Source: Multivorans sp965116445
GTDB lineage: Bacteria > Acidobacteriota > Thermoanaerobaculia > Multivoradales > Multivoraceae
Direction: 5' to 3'
Assembly (NCBI GenBank): GCA_965116445.1
Contig: OZ220688.1
Location: 3,968,001-4,032,000 of the forward strand
DNA: 64,000 nucleotides
Shown piece after piece: positions 7,939 to 15,887 of the stretch (position 1 is its first letter; each line of letters opens with the position of its first letter). The notes below the pieces were generated by a model. The model was not told the DNA's origin. It did no database searches and worked only from the letters and a program-made list of their open reading frames with translations. The translations under genes were made by a program, and so were the position numbers.

Positions 7939-9980
7939 TGAGTCAGGTCGAGACCGCCGGCGCCTCCGACGCCGGAATGCCTCTCCAGCGTTCGCCGCTC
8001 GACGTGGCGACAGACACGCTGCGCTTCCTCGCCGTCGACATGGTCGAGCGGGCGAACAGCGGCCATCCCGGCGCGCCGATGGGCCAGGCGGCGATGGCGG
8101 CGCTACTGTGGACGAAGTACCTGCGGCATGCGCCGGCTGACCCGCAGTGGCCGAACCGGGACCGCTTCGTCCTCTCCTGTGGCCACGCCTCGGCGCTGAT
8201 CTACGGGCTCCTCCACTTGGCCGGCTACGACCTGAGCCTGGGCGAGATCCGCAACTTCCGGCAGTACGGTTCGCTCACCCCTGGTCACCCGGAGCACGGC
8301 CTGACATCAGGCGTCGAAGTGACGACGGGTCCTCTCGGCCAGGGCATCTCCGCGGCAGTCGGCATGGCGATCGCCGAGCAACTCCTCGCGGCGCGCTTCA
8401 ACCGGCCCGGCCACACCCTGTTCGACCACCGCACCTGGGTGCTCGCCTCCGACGGCGACCTGATGGAGGGCGTCGCCTCCGAGGCCTGCTCGATGGCCGG
8501 CCACCTCGGGCTCGGCAAGCTGAACGTGCTCTACGACGCGAACCGGATCACGATCGACGGCCCGACCGACCTGAGCTTCACCGAGGACGTGGTCGGCCGC
8601 TACGAGGCCTACGGTTGGCACACCCTGTCGGTCGACGACGGCAACGACACAGACGCCCTTGCCGCCGCCTACGACGCGGCGCTCGCGGAAACCGGCCGCC
8701 CGACCCTGATCAAGGTCAGCACCCACATCGGCTACGGCAGTCCGAACAAGCAGGACACCGCGGCCTCCCACGGCGCACCCCTGGGCGCCGAGGAAGTCGT
8801 GGCCACGAAGGAGGCCCTCGGCTGGCCCCTTGAGCCCGCGTTCCTGGTGCCGGACGCGGCCCGCGAGGCCTTCGCGCCGGCGGCCGACTTCGGCCGGGAC
8901 GCCGCGGCGGAATGGGGCCGGCTGCTTGAGTCCTACCGCCGCGCCCACCCGGAGGAGGCGGCTGAACTCGACCGTCGCCTGGCCGTCGGCCTGCCCGACG
9001 GCTGGCGCGACGCGCTTCCCCGCTTCGACCCCGAATCCGGTCCGATCGCCACCCGCTCCGCCTCCGGCGTCACACTGAACGCCCTGAAGGACCTGGTGCC
9101 CGAGCTCGCCGGCGGCTCGGCCGACCTGACCGGCTCGAACAACACCCTGCTCGAAGGCGAAGGCGACTACGCCGCCGGCGCACCGACGCGCCATTTCCGC
9201 TTCGGCGTGCGCGAACACGCGATGGCCGCGGCGATGAACGGCCTGGCCCTGTCCGGCCTGTTCCGGCCCTACGGCGGCACCTTCCTCTGCTTCCTCGACT
9301 ACCTGAAGCCGAGCCTCCGCCTCGCGGCGCTGATGGAGCTCCGGGCGATCTACGTCTTCACCCACGACTCCGTGTTCCTGGGCGAGGACGGCCCGACCCA
9401 CCAGCCGATCGAGCACCTGGCGCACCTGCGCGCGGTGCCGGGGCTCGTCGTCGTCCGCCCTGCCGACGCGAACGAGACCGCCGCCGCCTGGGCCCTGGCG
9501 CTCGAGACGCCGGGCCCATCGGCCCTCGTCCTCACCCGCCAAAAGCTGCCGGTCCTTGAAGCGACCGCCGATGGCGCGCTCGAAGGCGTCGCCCGCGGCG
9601 CCTACGTCGTGGCCGACAGCGACGCCGAGCCCGACCTGATCCTGGTCGGCACCGGCTCCGAGGTCGCTCCCGCAGTCGACGCCGCGGCAGAGTTGACGGC
9701 CGAAGGCCACGCCGTCCGCGTCGTCAGCATGCCTTCCTGGGAGGCCTTCGCGGCCCAGCCGCAGTCTTACCGCGACGAAGTCCTGCCGCCCGCCGTCCGC
9801 CCCCGGCTGGCCGTCGAAGCCGCGGCGACCCTGGGCTGGGAACGCTGGACCGGCACAGACGGCGCCGTCCTCGGCCTCGACCGCTTCGGCGCCTCGGCGC
9901 CCTACGCGGACCTGGTCGAGAACCTGGGGATCAACGCGGCGGCGATCGCGGAACGTGCGAGGCGACTGCTGGGCGCCTGA
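7938..9980 (+). CDS. tkt: Transketolase
   Basis: 680 residues; the ThDP-dependent enzyme that moves two-carbon ketol units in the pentose phosphate pathway. Motifs: DMVERANSGHPGAPMGQA near the N-terminus; SDGDLMEGVASEACSMAGHL, which opens the ThDP-binding GDG motif; the phosphate-binding FGVREHAMAAAMNGL; and THDSVFLGEDGPTHQPIEHL with the conserved active-site residues. Length matches bacterial transketolases. Its start overlaps the preceding phosphatase gene. As the last plus-strand gene of the run that begins at the suf promoter it may be co-transcribed, though a separate internal promoter cannot be excluded. Confidence 0.96.
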   Translation: MSQVETAGASDAGMPLQRSPLDVATDTLRFLAVDMVERANSGHPGAPMGQAAMAALLWTKYLRHAPADPQWPNRDRFVLSCGHASALIYGLLHLAGYDLSLGEIRNFRQYGSLTPGHPEHGLTSGVEVTTGPLGQGISAAVGMAIAEQLLAARFNRPGHTLFDHRTWVLASDGDLMEGVASEACSMAGHLGLGKLNVLYDANRITIDGPTDLSFTEDVVGRYEAYGWHTLSVDDGNDTDALAAAYDAALAETGRPTLIKVSTHIGYGSPNKQDTAASHGAPLGAEEVVATKEALGWPLEPAFLVPDAAREAFAPAADFGRDAAAEWGRLLESYRRAHPEEAAELDRRLAVGLPDGWRDALPRFDPESGPIATRSASGVTLNALKDLVPELAGGSADLTGSNNTLLEGEGDYAAGAPTRHFRFGVREHAMAAAMNGLALSGLFRPYGGTFLCFLDYLKPSLRLAALMELRAIYVFTHDSVFLGEDGPTHQPIEHLAHLRAVPGLVVVRPADANETAAAWALALETPGPSALVLTRQKLPVLEATADGALEGVARGAYVVADSDAEPDLILVGTGSEVAPAVDAAAELTAEGHAVRVVSMPSWEAFAAQPQSYRDEVLPPAVRPRLAVEAAATLGWERWTGTDGAVLGLDRFGASAPYADLVENLGINAAAIAERARRLLGA

Positions 9981-10128
9981 TCGGCGCGAGCGGCACCGCC
10001 GGGCAGGAAGAAGACCTACCTGTCGCAAGAGCGTTGGTTGAAGGACAGGTGGGAGGTACTATCTCAAGTTACCTTGGCGTTGCTGGTGTCGGAGTTGACG
10101 GCAGCGGCGTACGCCGGAGGCAAACTCC

Positions 10129-10632
10129 ATGAGCGCGCTGCGAGAACCAGAGGACACGGCTCCTGTGTACCCGATCGTCTTCAAGGTCCAGGTGGTCGTC
10201 CAGGGAACCGACTACAGTGCCGGTGTCGAGTTCCGTGGCGGAGCTGTAGTGACATTGGAGGACGATGGGTACTTGGCTCACGGGCTCAAACCCGGTGGGG
10301 TGGCAGGTATCGGAGCGACCCTGGTCGAGGCGTACTTCGACTTGAAGACGAACATTGAACTCGTGCTCTACGAGCTCGCGGCCAAGGCCTCGGACTACAG
10401 CGAGTTCCGGGGCTCCGTGTCCCACTTCTTCCGCGACACGGACAGCTGGGCGAAGGCAGCGTTCGCGGAGGCGAGGACGCAAGTTGCCGCCGGACAGGTC
10501 GCCTGTGATCTTCCCGTGAAGGCGAATCCAGCCATGCGGCATCGCGTCGTGCAGTTTGAGGAGCAGTTGCCGGAGAACAATCCGGAGCCTCACGGTCTGG
10601 GCTTGGCGGGTCTTGGGGAAGAAGCTGCCTAG
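10129..10632 (+). CDS. Small protein of a two-gene module, HicB-like antitoxin candidate
   Basis: 167 residues, not confidently recognised. GGAGG at 10116-10120 is 8 nt before the ATG. The segment from GGVAGIGATLVEAYFDLKTN to the following amphipathic helix resembles the HicB pattern of a strand, a Gly-rich turn and a helix. The rest (VSHFFRDTDSWAKAAF onward) is not HicB-like in any clear way. It is followed after 6 nt by a HicA-like gene. Gene order antitoxin-then-toxin is less usual for Hic but known. The assignment rests mainly on the neighbour. Confidence 0.45.
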   Translation: MSALREPEDTAPVYPIVFKVQVVVQGTDYSAGVEFRGGAVVTLEDDGYLAHGLKPGGVAGIGATLVEAYFDLKTNIELVLYELAAKASDYSEFRGSVSHFFRDTDSWAKAAFAEARTQVAAGQVACDLPVKANPAMRHRVVQFEEQLPENNPEPHGLGLAGLGEEAA

Positions 10633-10638
10633 CAGCCC

Positions 10639-10887
10639 GTGGCCGAGATACAGCTGAACAAGGTCTTCAAGATGCTAGACCGATGTGCCTTGGGTCACAC
10701 CAAGGCGCTCGGTCAGCACCGGTGGATCATCGACTACCGCGGCCGCAGGTTCTATCTGCCGACGGGGCAACACAGCAGGAGGCGTTCAGGACGAGGAGAG
10801 GTCGAGCGTCGTTTCGTCAAGGCTCTCTGCCGACGCTTCGACATCTTCGACTGTGCTCTGGAGGTGCTTTCTCAACTCCGTCAGTAG
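10639..10887 (+). CDS. HicA-like mRNA interferase candidate
   Basis: 82 residues, starting at GTG. It follows the HicA layout: a short helix (FKMLDRCALGHTKALG), then a Gly/His turn and strands HRWIIDYRGRRFYLPTGQHS, then a basic helix EVERRFVKALCRRFDI. The conserved His of HicA toxins would be His27 or His43. The match is divergent, so this is a pattern call. The pair may form a toxin-antitoxin module. A small dyad GAGCGC/GCGCTC at 10894-10911 after the stop could be its terminator but lacks a T-run. Confidence 0.45.
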   Translation: MAEIQLNKVFKMLDRCALGHTKALGQHRWIIDYRGRRFYLPTGQHSRRRSGRGEVERRFVKALCRRFDIFDCALEVLSQLRQ

Positions 10888-10969
10888 ACCCACGAGCGCT
10901 TACGAGCGCTCGGTTGGTGTGTTCACAAGCGGCGCCGCGTCGGGGGTCGGTGGCTTCACCGGCTCGTTG

Positions 10970-12124
10970 CTACGGCAGCAGCCCGGTGAACTCCCCGAAC
11001 GGCAGCACTTCCACATCCTCGATCCGCTGCGGACGGTCTCCGAGATAGACGACGATCCGGCGCTTCAGCCGGCCGGTCCTCCGGGCCAGGGAGCGGAAGC
11101 CCCGAAGTACGGAGCGATCCGCTCGCCGGCTCGCCTTGACTTCGATCCCCCAGACTTCGCGACCCACTTCCAGGACGAAGTCGACCTCGGCGCCGTGCCG
11201 GGTCCGGTAGTGGTAGAGCGCGGCTACCGGCCAGAGAGTTCCAAGCCGACGGTGCAGCTCGTACGCCACGAGGTGTTCGAGCAGTAGACCGCGCTCGTCT
11301 TCGAGCGGCCGGTCCAGCGGTCGCCGCAGCAAGGCGTTGCGCACGCCGAGATCGAACAGAAAGAGCTTGCCGTGTCGGACCAGAGAGGAGCGGTCCGAGC
11401 CGCTCCAGGCGGGCACACGAAAGGCGACCAGGGTGTCCTCGAGGACGTCCACGTAGCGGCGCGCCGTCTCGTACGCGATGCCGGCGTCCTTGCACAGGGA
11501 GTGCAGGTTGAGGATGCGGCCGGAGGCGGCGGCCGCCAGGTCGAGCAGTCGGGAGAAACCACCGATGTCACGGACCAGGGCCTCGGCCTGGATCTCGGCG
11601 CGCAGGTACGTGTCGACGTAGCTCCTCAGATCGAGTGCGCGGGTCGCGTCGTCGGCCTCCGCGTAGATGCCCGGCAGGCTGCCGTGGGCCAGCACCCGGT
11701 CCAGGTCGAAGTCGGAACCGAGTTCCGTGACGAGCAGCGGATGCATGTAGTGGACGTGGATTCGGCCCGGCAACAGGTTGGCCTGTCCGCGCCGCAGCTT
11801 GCGAGCGCTCGATCCGGACAGGAGGAATCGAAAGCGCGGCGGCCGTTGGTCGAGCAGCACCTGGACGGCATCGAGCAGGGCGGGGACGCGTTGGACCTCG
11901 TCCAGAAGCACCGTTGTCGTGCCCGGAGGCGCTGCGGCCAGCTCCCGAGACAGGCGCTCCGGTTGGGCTACATAGTCTCGGAACGCCCCTGGATCAGCCA
12001 GATTGACGACGAGGTCCGGCCCAAGGGCCGCCAGCAGGGTCGACTTGCCGACCTGACGGGGACCGAGAACCAGGGCACTCCGCTGCGATGAGCGAAGAAC
12101 CGGAGCCAACAGTCGTTCGTACAC
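10970..12124 (-). CDS. AAA ATPase with DUF4143 C-terminal domain
   Basis: 384 residues. The N-terminal AAA domain has Walker A GPRQVGKST at 21-29 and Walker B TVLLDEVQRVP, followed by the sensor-like FLLSGSSARKL. The C-terminal DUF4143 part ends in a nuclease-like core: HGAEVDFVLEVG then WGIEVKAS, the D-x(n)-E-x-K arrangement of the PD-(D/E)XK fold. Such ATPases are common and of unknown function. The GTG at 12124 follows a TAGTTT hexamer by 6 nt, so the transcript is probably leaderless. Confidence 0.85.
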   Translation of the reverse strand: MYERLLAPVLRSSQRSALVLGPRQVGKSTLLAALGPDLVVNLADPGAFRDYVAQPERLSRELAAAPPGTTTVLLDEVQRVPALLDAVQVLLDQRPPRFRFLLSGSSARKLRRGQANLLPGRIHVHYMHPLLVTELGSDFDLDRVLAHGSLPGIYAEADDATRALDLRSYVDTYLRAEIQAEALVRDIGGFSRLLDLAAAASGRILNLHSLCKDAGIAYETARRYVDVLEDTLVAFRVPAWSGSDRSSLVRHGKLFLFDLGVRNALLRRPLDRPLEDERGLLLEHLVAYELHRRLGTLWPVAALYHYRTRHGAEVDFVLEVGREVWGIEVKASRRADRSVLRGFRSLARRTGRLKRRIVVYLGDRPQRIEDVEVLPFGEFTGLLP

Positions 12125-12130
12125 GCGGGT

Positions 12131-12136
12131 AAACTA
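12131..12136 (-). promoter_or_regulatory. -10 hexamer of the DUF4143 gene
   Basis: TAGTTT on the minus strand, 6 nt before the GTG at 12124. The spacing places the transcription start on the start codon. Confidence 0.5.
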
Positions 12137-12240
12137 ACCGCGTTTTTCCCCGCACGCAATAGATTTCTGCCGAGACGAGCTGCCGTGGAGTGCCGGCGTG
12201 ACGGCCGCCTCGTCTCTCTGGCTGCCTGCGGCGGCTGCCG

Positions 12241-12332
12241 ACCAGAACCGGGTGGCGCGGATCCGCGCCACCGCGAACCAGTCCGTGCGGCCGTCTGCGG
12301 GCGCACGGATGGCAGGCCGGCGCACCCGGTGG
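12241..12332 (-). repeat. Palindromic repeat, full form
   Basis: Full-length copy in minus orientation, with both hairpin arms (GGTGGCGC / GCGCCACC and GTGCGGCCG / CGGGCGCAC, the latter with a mismatch). It lies just after the stop of the quinoprotein gene. Confidence 0.85.
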
Positions 12333-12337
12333 CGCAG

Positions 12338-14374
12338 CTACTCCGGCAGGCTGAAGGCGACGTACTCGCCTCCCGAAGGCCCGCCCGTCCGGCCGCCGCC
12401 GGCGGCGATCACGACGTACTGCTTGCCGTCCACGCTGTAGACGGCCGGTGTCGCGTAGCCGGCGGCCGAGAGCTTCGTCTCCCAGAGGATCTCGCCGTTC
12501 CCCGTGTCGTAGGCGCGGAACATCTCGTCGGGCGTCGCGGCGATGAAGATGAGGCCCGACGCCGTGACGACCGGGCCGCCGTAGTTCACGGCGCCGAGGC
12601 CGAGGCCGGGGTGGGAGGGGTAGTCGCCGAAGGGCACCTTCCAGGCGATCTCCCCGGACGCCAGGTCGATCGAGTTCAGGGTGCCCCACGGCGGCGAGTT
12701 GCCCGGGAGGTTCTCGTGGTCGCGCAGGTAGACGTAGCCGCCGAGGACGTAGGCGACCTCACCTCTGGGCTCGTCCTCTTCGGGCTCGGGATCGAGGATG
12801 TATGCCTCGATGGCGCCGAGCTCGACGCGGTTCAGATGGGCGAATCCCTCCATGCGGCCGCTGCCTTCGCGGATGATGCGGCGCATTTCGGCGCGCTCCA
12901 GCCGGTCGGCGACGCCGAGCAGGGGCCCCGCCATGTCCGTGCCCTCGAGCTTCAGTCCATGGCAGCGACCGCAGTGGATCGCGTAGGTGCCGTACCTGCT
13001 GAAGCCGACGGGCACTTCGGTGAGGTTCAGAATGCCGGCGACGTCGTTCGCATTGACGATCAGGTGGTTCGTGTTCGGGTCGAACGCGGAGCCGCCCCAC
13101 TCGCCGCCGCCGTCGTACCAGGGCATGAAGAGCACGGTGCCGACCCTGGGCGGAGCCCAGGGCCGCAAGTCCCAGTCCTTGATCCGCTCCTCGACGAACG
13201 CGCGTGCTTCCGGGGTGCGGTTCGTGATCTCGAAGTCCTGCCGGCTGATGACCACGGCCGACATCGGCTGCGTCGGCGCCGTCACCTCGCCCGGCAGCGT
13301 GCTCGGGATCGGCGTCTCGATCTCGACGATCGGGTACATCGACTCGCCGGTCTCCCGGTCGAACACGTAGAGCTGCCCCGTCTTCGTCGTCATTGCCACG
13401 GCGTCGATCACCCGGCCGTCGCGCTCGAGCTGAACCAGCGTCGGCGGCGAGGGGTTGTCCTTGTCCCAGAGGTCGTGGCGGACGACCTGGAAGTGCCACA
13501 ACAGATCGCCGGTGCGAGCGTCGACTGCGACCAGGGAGTCCGAGAACAGGTTGTCGCCGAGGCGGTTCGCGCCGTAGAAGTCGGGCGTCGCCGACCCCGT
13601 GGGCGCAAACAGGATGCCGCGCTCTTCGTCGAGCGCCATGCCGGTCCAGACGTTCGCGCCGCCGGCCCGCTCGAGCGACCCTTCGGCCCAGGTCTCGGAA
13701 CCGAAGTCGCCGGGGGCCGGAATCGTGTTGAACTGCCAGACGAGGCTGCCGTCCACGGTGCTGAACGCCCGAATGGAACCGGGGTAGGCGTTCGCGTCCT
13801 CGTTGGTCGAGAAGCCGAAGATCAGCTTGTCCTCGAACACGACGCCGGGGACGGTCACGTAGATGACGCCGTCCCTGTCCCCGTCCGGCGTGAGGTCGAG
13901 GCCGCCGCCGTCGCCGAAGCTCTCGACCGGCGTGCCGTCGTCCGCGTCGAGCGCGATCAGGTCCTTGCCGTGGGTGAAGAAGAGACGCCTGTCCGAGCCG
14001 TCTTCCCACCACATCAGACCCCGCTGGGCACTGCCGGGCAAGCCCAGATCGGAGCGCCAGATCTCCTCGCCGGTCGCCGCGTCCAGGGCGAACGCGTCGA
14101 GCTGGGGCGACAGCGCGTAGAGCACCCCGTCGATGACGAGCGGGCTCGTGTACATCGTCGCGCCGGCCCCGCGCGGTTCGCCTGAGTCGTACACCCAGGC
14201 GACTTCGAGCTGGCTCACGTTGTCCCGGTCGATCTCGGTCAGCGGGCTGTTGTGCTGGCGCCCCGAGTCGCCAAGGTAGACGGGCCAGTCCTCGTCGGCG
14301 GGGCCGCAGGCGGTGATCAGAAACGCCGCCAGAAGGGGCGCGGCGAGCTTCAAGGCCGGTTGAGCGGATCGCAT
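12338..14374 (-). CDS. PQQ-dependent dehydrogenase lipoprotein with internal cytochrome c domain
   Basis: 678 residues. A lipoprotein signal ends in LITAC (Cys23). The propeller begins NSPLTEIDRDNVSQLEVAW, as in quinoprotein glucose/alcohol dehydrogenases, and has repeated blade ends such as FALDAATGEEIW and LVAVDARTGDLLW. A heme c site, HCGRCHGLKLEGTD, lies near residue 467, followed by a short helical cytochrome domain. After it the propeller resumes (LNSIDLASGEIAW) and closes with YVVIAAGGG near the end. The cytochrome is therefore inserted between blades. It probably oxidises an alcohol or sugar in the periplasm and passes electrons through the heme. The start ATG at 14374 has TACGAT 8 nt upstream; the longer open frame upstream is antisense to the sulfatase gene. 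Confidence 0.88.
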   Translation of the reverse strand: MRSAQPALKLAAPLLAAFLITACGPADEDWPVYLGDSGRQHNSPLTEIDRDNVSQLEVAWVYDSGEPRGAGATMYTSPLVIDGVLYALSPQLDAFALDAATGEEIWRSDLGLPGSAQRGLMWWEDGSDRRLFFTHGKDLIALDADDGTPVESFGDGGGLDLTPDGDRDGVIYVTVPGVVFEDKLIFGFSTNEDANAYPGSIRAFSTVDGSLVWQFNTIPAPGDFGSETWAEGSLERAGGANVWTGMALDEERGILFAPTGSATPDFYGANRLGDNLFSDSLVAVDARTGDLLWHFQVVRHDLWDKDNPSPPTLVQLERDGRVIDAVAMTTKTGQLYVFDRETGESMYPIVEIETPIPSTLPGEVTAPTQPMSAVVISRQDFEITNRTPEARAFVEERIKDWDLRPWAPPRVGTVLFMPWYDGGGEWGGSAFDPNTNHLIVNANDVAGILNLTEVPVGFSRYGTYAIHCGRCHGLKLEGTDMAGPLLGVADRLERAEMRRIIREGSGRMEGFAHLNRVELGAIEAYILDPEPEEDEPRGEVAYVLGGYVYLRDHENLPGNSPPWGTLNSIDLASGEIAWKVPFGDYPSHPGLGLGAVNYGGPVVTASGLIFIAATPDEMFRAYDTGNGEILWETKLSAAGYATPAVYSVDGKQYVVIAAGGGRTGGPSGGEYVAFSLPE

Positions 14375-14382
14375 GGCGAGCA

Positions 14383-14388
14383 ATCGTA
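14383..14388 (-). promoter_or_regulatory. -10 hexamer of the quinoprotein gene
   Basis: TACGAT on the minus strand, 8 nt before the ATG at 14374, in the 102-bp divergent gap shared with the arylsulfatase gene. Confidence 0.45.
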
Positions 14389-14476
14389 CTTGCTCGCCGG
14401 AGACTGGTTCCTGGTCGGAGCCGCGTGTATCCTGAGCGGTACAAATCCAAACGAGGTTAGAAAGGGGAACGTTTCC

Positions 14477-15880
14477 GTGAAGAGACTCGCCAGTGTCTTC
14501 TCCCTTCTCCTGCTGGCGGCTGCAGCCGCCGGCGCGGAGGATCAACCGAACATCGTCCTCCTGTTCGCGGACGACCTCGGCTACGGCGCGGTTTCCGCGT
14601 ACGGCGGCGCCGGCATCCCGACGCCGCACATCGACTCGCTCGGCGAGGACGGGGTGCGTTTCGTGTCCGGCTACATGACCGCGCCCGTGTGCAATCCGTC
14701 GCGCAACGGCCTGATGGTCGGCCGCTACCAGCAGCGCTGGGGCAAGGAGCTGAACTCCCAGACCGTGCCGCCGATCGGCGCTGCCCGGGGCACGCTCGGC
14801 ATCCACCACCGCACGATCGCCGACGCGCTCGGGACCGCCGGCTACACGAACGCGGCGATCGGCAAGTGGCAGCTCGGCATGCGGCGGCTGCTCCACCCGC
14901 TCGACCGCGGCTTCGACTACTTCTACGGCATGCCCTCCGGAATGAACTACGTCGATCCGAGCTGGCCCGGCGCTCACGCGCTCGATATCAAGCCGGTCAC
15001 CCGGGGGAACCCGGACCGGATCGTCGCGATGTTCAAGGGCCGCGAGGAGGACGAGCTGAAGGAGTACCAGACCACGCAGCTCGCCCGCGAGGGGACCGAC
15101 TTCATCGACCGGAACAGGGACAACCCCTTCTTCCTCTACCTCGCGTTCTACGCGGTGCACTCCCCGATGCAGGTGATGGACGAGCACTACCGGCGTTTCC
15201 CGGACTTCGACGACCCGTACCGGCGCGTCTACGCGGGCATGGTCAGCGCGCTCGACGACGCGGTCGGGATGGTCCTGGCCAAGCTCGAGGAGCACGGCCT
15301 GGCGGACAACACGCTCGTCATCTTCGCCTCGGACAACGGCGCGATGGTCACGCAGGACACGGAGCGGATCCACAACAGCCCGCTGATCGGCCACAAACGG
15401 AACCTGTACGAGGGTGGCATCCGTGTGCCGTTTCTCATGCGCTTCCCCGGCCGTATCCCGGCCGGCACCGTCTACGAGCAACCGATCAGCTCACTCGACA
15501 TCTTCGCCACTTCGGCGAGCCTGGCGGGGGTACCGAACGTGGAGAGCTACCAGCTCGACGGCGTCGACCTGTTGCCGTACCTGTCCGGCGAGCAGGAGGG
15601 CGCGCCGCACGACTACCTGTTCTGGCGCTCCGGCCCGAACGCCGCCGTCCGTCATGGCTCCTGGAAGCTGCTGATGGCCGGCGATCAGGTTCGCCTGTAC
15701 GACGTGGACCGGGATCCCGGCGAATCCGAGGACCTGGCCGGCGCCAACCCGGAGGTCGTCGCGAAGCTGAAGGAGGCGTTTGCCCGCTGGAGCGAGGAAG
15801 TCGAGGACGGCCGGATGGCGCCACCGGCCCGGCGCGCGACGACCGACTACAACGGCGACACGATCGAGTGGCACATCTAG
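14477..15880 (+). CDS. Exported formylglycine-type sulfatase (arylsulfatase)
   Basis: 467 residues with a signal peptide (MKRLASVFSLLLLAAAAAGA). Sulfatase metal motif PNIVLLFADDLGYG. Active-site motif CNPSR (Cys72-Arg76) fits CxPSR, so Cys72 should be converted to formylglycine. A later core motif is FASDNGAM. It would cleave sulfate esters, probably on imported polysaccharide or glycan fragments, outside the inner membrane. The GTG at 14477 with AAAGGGGA 8 nt upstream is preferred over the longer open frame, which crosses the promoter region. No formylglycine-generating enzyme is in the window. The gene diverges from the quinoprotein gene. Confidence 0.93.
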   Translation: MKRLASVFSLLLLAAAAAGAEDQPNIVLLFADDLGYGAVSAYGGAGIPTPHIDSLGEDGVRFVSGYMTAPVCNPSRNGLMVGRYQQRWGKELNSQTVPPIGAARGTLGIHHRTIADALGTAGYTNAAIGKWQLGMRRLLHPLDRGFDYFYGMPSGMNYVDPSWPGAHALDIKPVTRGNPDRIVAMFKGREEDELKEYQTTQLAREGTDFIDRNRDNPFFLYLAFYAVHSPMQVMDEHYRRFPDFDDPYRRVYAGMVSALDDAVGMVLAKLEEHGLADNTLVIFASDNGAMVTQDTERIHNSPLIGHKRNLYEGGIRVPFLMRFPGRIPAGTVYEQPISSLDIFATSASLAGVPNVESYQLDGVDLLPYLSGEQEGAPHDYLFWRSGPNAAVRHGSWKLLMAGDQVRLYDVDRDPGESEDLAGANPEVVAKLKEAFARWSEEVEDGRMAPPARRATTDYNGDTIEWHI

Positions 15881-15887
15881 CGGGCTT

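Noticed and set aside
14375..15481. N-terminal extension of the quinoprotein by 369 codons
   Set aside because: Antisense to the sulfatase gene; the lipoprotein signal starts at 14374.
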